Origin: Melastoma dodecandrum
Lineage: Eukaryota > Streptophyta > Magnoliopsida > Myrtales > Melastomataceae
Direction: 5' to 3'
NCBI GenBank assembly: GCA_029817715.1
Contig: JARUPY010000473.1
Location: 1,116,001-1,180,000 of the forward strand
DNA: 64,000 nt
Both the position numbers and the translations under genes were made by a program. The notes below the pieces were generated by a model that was given only the letters and a program-made list of their open reading frames with translations, made no database searches and was not told the origin of the DNA. Positions 56,944 to 64,000 of the stretch are shown here, in pieces (position 1 is the stretch's first letter; every line of letters begins with the position of its first letter).

Positions 56944-57754
56944 ATAAATAAATGATACCATCACCGAAACTCCAATTAATGAACAATAGCTTGTTGCCGC
57001 TTGCCGATATCGAGAGGAGAGCACTAGATCACGATTAATTGATAGAGAGCAAGAGAAGAAGAAAATAAGAGAGGAAGAGTTTGTTTGTAAAAAATTTTAT
57101 GAGTTTGGTAGTATTTATAGCGGAATTTTTTTTTTAAAATTAAAAAGAAAAAAATGTTACACACGGTAACATTACCGTTGAAAAATAACAAAAAAAAAAA
57201 TCCAACGGTCATTAAAAAAAATAATAATTTTTTAATCCGGCTCGCGAGCCGGCTCGCTAGCCCGGTACACCTGGCTCACCAACCCGGGGCTCGCGAGCCC
57301 ATCTAGCTGGCTCGGCTCGGCTCGTCGACGATTGCCCGAGCCGAGCCAGCCCGTTACTGTAGCGGGCCGAGCCGAAGCTCGGATCGCTACAGTACGAGCC
57401 GAGCGGGCGAGCTGCCGAGCCAGCCCGCTCGTTTGCCACCTCTAGTTCTCCGTATTCTTATTTGAAAACACGGAATTAAATAATTTCTGAATCTAGCGAC
57501 CCTGAAGTCATCTAATTTTGTCTCATAAGAATAAATAGAAACAGTGCGGTTAAAAAAAGGGCATCAAAGAAGATGGAGCTAATACATTAAACAAAACTCA
57601 GTTAGCCAACAAAGGAAGCTGGAGAGCACATCCCACCACCACCCCACCAGGAGATTTACAACCATCGATTCATATCCCCCACCCCACCTAAGCGCCTTTC
57701 TTCCAAGACAGATCCCTATGAATGCTATTGGTTATCAGAGGACGGCGCTGCCGA

Positions 57755-60166
57755 CTATAGCCTCTGCTTGACCCGTCGACCGTGCGCGTCGCTTCCATCT
57801 AGGTTGCCTTCCCCCCCACGAGGCATAAGAAACGCGGATTGCTCTCCCACCCTAGCTACGTACTCTAAGAGTTCTGTCAGCACGGAGGGGCAGCTCTGCT
57901 TCAGGTACTCGTAGCCATCCGTTTGCATCACGGCTGGCAAATACATCGAAAATGTAAGATTGGAGTTAAAAACATACAACTCTAAGCGATGAGTTATTTG
58001 AGAAAGACGGATCGAGCTCACCCTTAAGATTTTCTGGCATCGCAACGAATCTCAAACATACAACTTTCAACTGATAACAATGGTGTTGCTCTGCCAATGC
58101 CAAGGTGGTTGCTACAGTATTAATGGCAACATCCCGACAAAGGTTGTCTTCGCACAGCAGCCTCAGTGTATCCAGCCCATATCTATCAGCCGCAGCTAGC
58201 AGATGCTGAAACATCAGGGTCGAAGCCCACTTTGCGTCCAAACCGGTCAGCTCTTGTAAATCAGGAAGAGAATCCCAATATATGAAATGCAGCAATGCCT
58301 GCACAAACATGTTTTCTCATTGAGTATTAACTAGCAGTAACACATGTTTCTTTAATGGATTATGTATTCGATAAAGGAGGAATAACGATGAAAACAAGAA
58401 ATAGTAGAAAAAAAAACAATAGAAAAAAACAAACAGTTTTGCACACACGAAACCAATGGATAAATGTAATTTTAGCTAAGGTTTCAGAAAAAACACTGCC
58501 ACCTATACATAATCCCCTCGGGAATTACTAAACCTTAATTTATCAATTCCACTATGCAAAATTCCTGGGCCTCTAAATTCTAAAATGATCAAGAAATTTC
58601 AGTTTAGGAGACCACAAGCACAATATGCCACAAAAGTTGCAGATAGTAAGAGAAAGGAAAAGACGGAGCATCTACTAGACAAGAATAACGGGCATGAAAT
58701 AACCAGGGCATACTTAGCACGCAACAGAAGTACAACTAAAGAACTTTGAGCCAGAAACAAGCACTAGAGCAACTGGAGACGAAGCACGAGTTAACCAAAC
58801 ATAGTGGAAAACAAAAGAATGTAACAATTAAAAATGAACAGAAAAATAATTGGACCTTGAAAACAGGTGCCTCCATATCTTCAACTTTTATACACTTTGT
58901 ATTCACATCCTTCATTGGACCACATAATTGGGCTCTGAAAACAGGCGACCGAGCAGCCAAAATAAGCTTATGAGCAACGAAAACCTCACCATCCACCTCG
59001 AAACTTACATCCGAAGACTTCCCACTTTGCAGTAACAAGCCAAAATCCTTGCCGATGTTAGGAGGTGGTACAGGTATTGAGAATATTCTCGGTCCCTCTG
59101 TATGGGATTTGACAACACCCACAATACATCTTACTGAAAGGCAATCATCCTTGAGATATTCTGACGATTCAAGAATACTTCTCTTGAAAAAACGCTTATA
59201 TCCCCTGTAACATTGGAAAAAATGGGTCACAAACTTGCCTCGCCGAATTTAGAAGTCCAGAGGTAAAAGAAACAATCCATGGGAGATCCAATCTGAAGGA
59301 GCACAGGAAGGAGAAATACAAGCAAAAACACTAAACTACCTGAAGGCCAAAGAAGTACAAACCCAACCCGAACAACACTACTGCCCTGGAAACCCACCAG
59401 TTCCCCAGCCTTACAAACCTTCCGTCTCTTATATAGGAGATATAATTGCATCTAGAAAAAAGCTAAAAAATCGTAAATATGATGGTGCCGGTGTAAAAAC
59501 TGGTCCACAGCAAGTGCGGCTTATGGGAGAGTGATATTCATGAAATGCATACCATGACCGCCAATGTCTCCCATTTCCTACCGAAAGACAAAATAACTTC
59601 ATCTTTGAAGAGTGGTATTGCATTCAACTGAATGCTGTGCCAGGCAGATCAGATCCAATTCAATAATCCCTCACAAAACCCCTAGACAATCAAATCCCGC
59701 ATTACAGAAAATCAAAGAGCTACAGACACCACAAAAACCATGAGGGAGAAACCAGAAACACGCACCACATGCTCCCACGATACTTGAGAGTGTAAGGCCC
59801 GCTCTCAAGCGTGCGCCCGAAGTGGCTGTGAACCTTGTGCTGCTCCTTCCCGCTCTGATCGAGCAGCGTGAGCTCGAACAACGCCCTAACGTCGGAACCC
59901 TCGCTGGCCAGCGCGATGAATAGCGAAACATAGGCCGCATTATCCTCGACGCTCTTCCCGTCAGGGTAAAAGTAAATCGCCCACTGGAAACCCCCGACGC
60001 TGAAAGTATCGGAAGCCCTGTACTTGCCGATTCCCATCCCCTTCATGAGGGAATACCCATTGATCTTGAACTCATGAGAGCCGTTGATCGTGTCGGTGAT
60101 CGACGTGGACGTCGTAGTCGACGACGAAGAAGAGGGGCCGCAGTTGTCGGTCGATTGCCTGCCCAT
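57755..60166 (-). CDS. BPM: BTB/POZ and MATH domain protein (BPM), CUL3 substrate adaptor
   Basis: BPM proteins use the MATH domain to hold substrates (for example ERF and HB transcription factors) and the BTB domain to dock on CUL3, forming a ubiquitin ligase. Four exons: 60166-59766, 59204-58856, 58298-58022 and 57933-57755; 401 residues, normal for the family. The N-terminus is Ser/Thr-rich. The MATH domain spans about residues 28-165 ([46 protein letters not shown]). The BTB domain spans about 200-310 ([31 protein letters not shown]). The BACK-like tail has [20 protein letters not shown]. All junctions are GT-AG and the frame is intact. Which of BPM1-6 it matches is not resolved. Confidence 0.93.
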
Positions 60167-61209
60167 GAGGGGATTTGCCCAACTAGGTGTGGGGAATCGG
60201 GGATCGAAATGCGGGAAAGATGGAAACTTGAGAAGAATTCCGCAATCAGGGATTTAGGGTTTTTTCCCCTCTCGAATGGGGGATTTTAATTTGTTGGATT
60301 GAAGAATATACGAAGAAGACGGAGAAGAAACGGAGGAGGGAATTGAACTGCGGGCCACTAATTAAATTTGATGTTACTCCAAATGACACTGACATCAAAG
60401 CTTCCCAACTCGACGTCCTCAGAAGGTTAGGATCAATTCTCGTATCATTTTATATAAAGAATTTCGAGATCACCTTAAGTACTTCCTTACTCTTATATCA
60501 TCAAGTCCCACCGGACTTGCCTTAGTTCTTTCCATGGTATGTAGAGTGGCGTTCTTCGTAGGAAGGGGTCCCATGGGCGGTGAATAAGCTCCAAGATACC
60601 GTTGTACACGTCAGCAAGAATTCAAGCAAGTCAGCTGCTAAGGCAGAAGTACTGGATGAGAAGCATTAAGGAGATTTTCTTCGGATCCACGACTTTGATG
60701 ACATTGGTAGTGCTGAAATTTGCTTGAAGGATGATAAAACTATCATGTATAACCATGCTGAAAATGTACATGTTATATATAGTTGACTGAGTTTGACGTG
60801 TAACAAGAGAACCAAAATACCCAATCATCTTACTTCCAGATGTAAAGAAGCCAGTAATCATGCAACCAACATATATCCACTTGAGACGGTATGTCGACAA
60901 GTCAACCAGACAAGAATTCGACGCCGATGCCTGAGAAGACCAAAGTTTCTCGGTGAATACCTTCGTGCAACATTGTGACACGGAAATTTACTAAAACAAA
61001 GGGGGTTTTCTTATTCTGGACTTTCCAAGAACACCCTCCCTGATGACATTCCCTACGCAACATAATCTCCGGATAGTATAGGCAAAAGTCAAGAGCATAT
61101 CCTCAACAAGAGCACCAAACCAAACTTCGCAGGCATGCCCCAGCTTGAAAGACAGCCAGGAGCGTTTTATATCTCGTGCATATCTCTGGAAACAACCCGG
61201 AATTAGCTT
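60167..61209. other. Intergenic region between BPM and EF-Tu
   Basis: About 1 kb: the BPM promoter at the left (purine-rich leader at about 60310-60340 on the plus strand) and the EF-Tu 3' region at the right. No other gene recognised. Confidence 0.5.
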
Positions 61210-63953
61210 TTAACTCAAAACTTTTGATACTACACCTGCCCCAACTGTTCTCCCTCCCTCTCTCAATGCAAATCTTTGCCCTGCCAAGAACACGAATCAA
61301 CGCTGTTTAGCACCAAAGAGGGATGGGATTAACACAGAATCGACGTAAAGGTACCTGGTTCAAGCGGAACTGGTTGAATGAGTTCAAAGGATGCTGTTAC
61401 ATTATCACCAGGCATTACCATCTTAACATCCTCTGGCAACTCTACTTTTCCAGTGATATCTGCAGTCCTCATGTAAAATTGAGGCCGATAATTGGCAAAG
61501 AATGCTGTGTGTCGCCCCCCTTCATCCTTCGTGAGGACATATATTTCTGCCTCGAACTTCTTATAAGTTTTTACAGTATTGGGCTTGGCAATGACCTGTA
61601 GAAACGAGGGTCACCACGTTAATTTAGAAGTACTAATACAATGCCATACAAGCACAATGACACAGGAAGACATGAGACTACCAAAATAATTCCCACATGT
61701 ATTAGAAGGGCATAAACCAAGATGATGTAAGATAGCACACCAGTTATGTAATCAACATCAGGCAGATCCAATATGCCGCATTTTTCAGCCATAGCACAAA
61801 AAAGACTTATTAGATTTGCAAGCAGATATTGGCAAAGAGTACCATCCATATTACGTGTTCAATGGACAATAATATGCAAACAAGTCCTCTAAGGCAAGAC
61901 AATCTAATCAACAATATTCACCTGACCACGCTGAATATCTTCCCGCTTCAATCCACGTAAAAGAAGGCCGACATTGTCACCGGCCTACTTGATCATCATA
62001 AGCCACATTATCAGAAGGATCATAAGATCATCAAAGCTGTAAAAAGGAAAAATCCTCGCACAACCTTACCTGCCCATGATCCAAGATCTTCTTAAACATC
62101 TCAACGCCGGTTACAGTAGTTTTCAAAGGAGCCTAGTAACAAATATTGCAGTCAAAATCGATGTTAGGAAAGCATAGGTAAACGATCATGCTGCAATCAG
62201 CACAACGAATATATAATCAAAATTGAAGGGAACTTAAGGCAACTGATCAAATTGCATATCATGAGGAATAAGTTTCAAAGCACTCACACCCATCAAACCC
62301 AGAACTTCAACTTCTTCACCAACTTTGATAGTTCCTTGTTCAACACGGCCAGTTGCAACCGTTCCACGACCCTGGATATCAACCAGAGAAAACAAAATTT
62401 CACTGAGTTTAAGAACTAGAACAAGCAGGGAGAATCACCCATAACACTCGTATATACGCTAACATACAAGCTAATAATTGCAAGTAAAAGGGTACCTGCT
62501 ATAAGCTACAATAGAAAACGATTTATATAGAAAAACAGCACATCACACCCAGAGCATGATGTCACATCCCATTCTTTGATAAGAAACTTGTAGACCTACC
62601 TGAATGGAGAAAACATCTTCAATTGGCATCAGGAATGGTTTGTCAAGTTGACGTACAGGATCAGGAATGTAGTCATCGACAGCTTCCATCAACTTCAGTA
62701 TAGCTTTTTTGCCTATCTCTTCATTTGTTCCTTGTAAAGCTGACAACGCGGAACCCCTAACAATGGGAATTTCATCTCCAGGGAATTTGTAGAAGCTGAG
62801 AAGTTCTGCGGTAAACAGGAACAGATTACAGGGCTTCCATTCCATTAAAAAAATGATCAGGAGACATGCATCCAGGGAAATATAGCATACCACGTAGCTC
62901 CATCTCCACAAGTTCCAACAGCTCGGGATCATCCACAGCATCAACCTTGTTTAAGAAACATACAAGTGATGGCACACCAACCTGCATGTATACCATGCCG
63001 TGTTAAAGACTAAGTATGAAATATGAGAGATGCGGCAATTCAAAAGTCAGTTATGTCCACATCTTTTATTCAGTCACACGAACCTGCCGAGCCAGCAGAA
63101 TGTGCTCTTTTGTCTGTGGCATAGGTCCATCTGGAGCAGACACGACGAGAATACCACCATCCATTTGTGCAGCTCCAGTAATCATATTCTGCAAGTAGTA
63201 ATTAATGATGATGTGCATTTATTTTCTTAGTCTCAAAACAGACTTAATGTAGCTAAAAAACAAGTTAAAAGTCATGCTACACTTGGATTTCCTGCACATT
63301 AATCATTTTCAGGGCCCACAGCCTACTGGCCATTTTAATGAAATAGGAAAGAGATTCCAATCACCTTTAGGAGGGAATGTCAGTAATAAATAAAAGAAGT
63401 CTACTTGCAGTAATGTTGTCACTATTATTGTATGATGACAACAATAACTAATAAAAGCAACACAACAGGTATGGATGGTAATCACAGAAACAGGGAGATG
63501 CTCATCTTGTCTGGAGAAAACCTCATCATAATTCAATAATCTTTCCCCAAGTAGCATAGATACAAAGAAAACCATTTCACGAGAAATCACTCATGCCAGA
63601 CAAGCCATAACTTCATAGCATCAGAATCCCAAAACTAATCTGTGATTTGAAAAATACAAACATCAATCACACCTTTACATAGTCAGCATGTCCCGGACAA
63701 TCAACATGAGCATAGTGCCTCTTCACAGTCTCATACTCCACGTGAGCCTGGTAATGTTTCACATATGCATGTAACATCAAAGTCAGAATTCAATCCCAAC
63801 CGTGCAAAAGAAAATATTTGCATGAAGAAAATGCAGAGGCCAATATTTAGAATATCTTGCCGTTGCAATGGTAATTCCTCTCTTCTTCTCTTCAGGAGCC
63901 TTATCGATCTCGTCAAATGCAACAGCCTTAGCTTTTCCTTCTTCTGCAAGAAC
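61210..63953 (-). CDS. tufM: Mitochondrial elongation factor Tu, 3' part (gene runs off the window)
   Basis: GTPase that delivers aminoacyl-tRNA to mitochondrial ribosomes. Ten exons are in the window: 63953-63861, 63747-63673, 63188-63084, 62981-62891, 62805-62600, 62371-62288, 62132-62070, 61984-61922, 61595-61355 and 61280-61210, coding 363 residues in one frame. Visible GTPase motifs: [20 protein letters not shown] (G3) and the LNKVD of G4, while the P-loop exon lies beyond the right edge. The switch I segment [17 protein letters not shown] spans the first junction. Domains 2 and 3 follow ([41 protein letters not shown], ending [17 protein letters not shown]). The first intron has a GC donor (acg|gcaaga) with a normal AG acceptor; the other junctions are GT-AG. 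The sequence matches plant mitochondrial rather than plastid EF-Tu. Confidence 0.92.
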
Positions 63954-64000
63954 CTGAACGCAATAAGCAAGAGTTTCAGGCATTTTCTCGTTCTCCATCA

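Larger units (their letters stand above)
55215..57444. mobile_element. Non-autonomous hAT transposon (2230 bp including a nested element)
   Basis: Terminal inverted repeats start TAGAGGTGGCAAACGAGC on the left (55215) and end GCTCGTTTGCCACCTCTA on the right (57444). The element is flanked by a perfect 8-bp target duplication, gttctccg (55207-55214 and 57445-57452). Both ends carry many CGAGCC/GGCTCG copies, the subterminal motif pattern typical for hAT transposase binding. Only a shred of transposase remains inside. Removing the nested element and its duplication leaves about 1.07 kb. It inserted into the 5' flank of LSM2, splitting a stretch that still reads continuously across the duplication. 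Confidence 0.93.

Overview
The window is nuclear DNA from a flowering plant, most likely a eudicot. Evidence: split genes with GT-AG introns, plant-only families (Gnk2/DUF26 secreted protein, adenylate isopentenyltransferase, chloroplast FAP1, SCY2, PALE CRESS), and Copia, Mutator and hAT transposons. The species cannot be named from the sequence. Exon coordinates come from reading splice sites and frames by eye against remembered family sequences; no alignment was run.

Layout. 1-3.8 kb: a small Gnk2 cluster, one intact copy and three wrecks. 4.4-7.1 kb: WDR4/TRM82. 7.9-10.5 kb: a complete non-autonomous LTR retrotransposon. 13.0-14.4 kb (-): WDR5, divergent from a PRP18 gene with several frame lesions (14.5-16.0 kb). 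17.1-18.4 kb: FAP1. 18.9-21.0 kb: a mitochondrial-type PPR protein. 22.6-23.35 kb: a small three-exon plant gene, followed 15 bp after its stop codon by a 4.7-kb Mutator-like element (23.4-28.0 kb) carrying a transposase and a second, GRF-zinc-finger gene. 28.4-30.2 kb: a broken, truncated SCY2. 31.1-32.2 kb: SmD1. 34.6-35.5 kb: an IPT3/5-like cytokinin gene. 36.9-37.4 kb (-): a His-rich eight-cysteine-motif secreted protein. 38.0-45.8 kb: a 7.8-kb Copia element. 46.0-47.2 kb (-): glutathione peroxidase. 48.7-51.1 kb (-): a PALE CRESS gene with disabling lesions. 51.8-52.9 kb: dienelactone hydrolase with one frame slip. 53.2-55.1 kb (-): LSM2. 55.2-57.4 kb: an hAT element, itself invaded by a small Mutator-like element. 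57.8-60.2 kb (-): a BTB/POZ-MATH (BPM) protein. 61.2-64 kb (-): mitochondrial EF-Tu, running off the right edge.

The genes are mostly unrelated housekeeping functions: RNA processing (SmD1, LSM2, PRP18), tRNA modification (WDR4), chromatin (WDR5), organelle biogenesis (SCY2, PAC, EF-Tu, PPR), redox, hormone synthesis and protein turnover. Several have Arabidopsis counterparts that I remember as lying close together on chromosomes 1 and 4, so the block looks like conserved gene order diluted by transposons. Two themes stand out: complete transposons with readable target-site duplications placed at gene edges, and a run of otherwise well conserved genes carrying one or more small indels. The second reflects either gene loss after duplication or uncorrected assembly indels.
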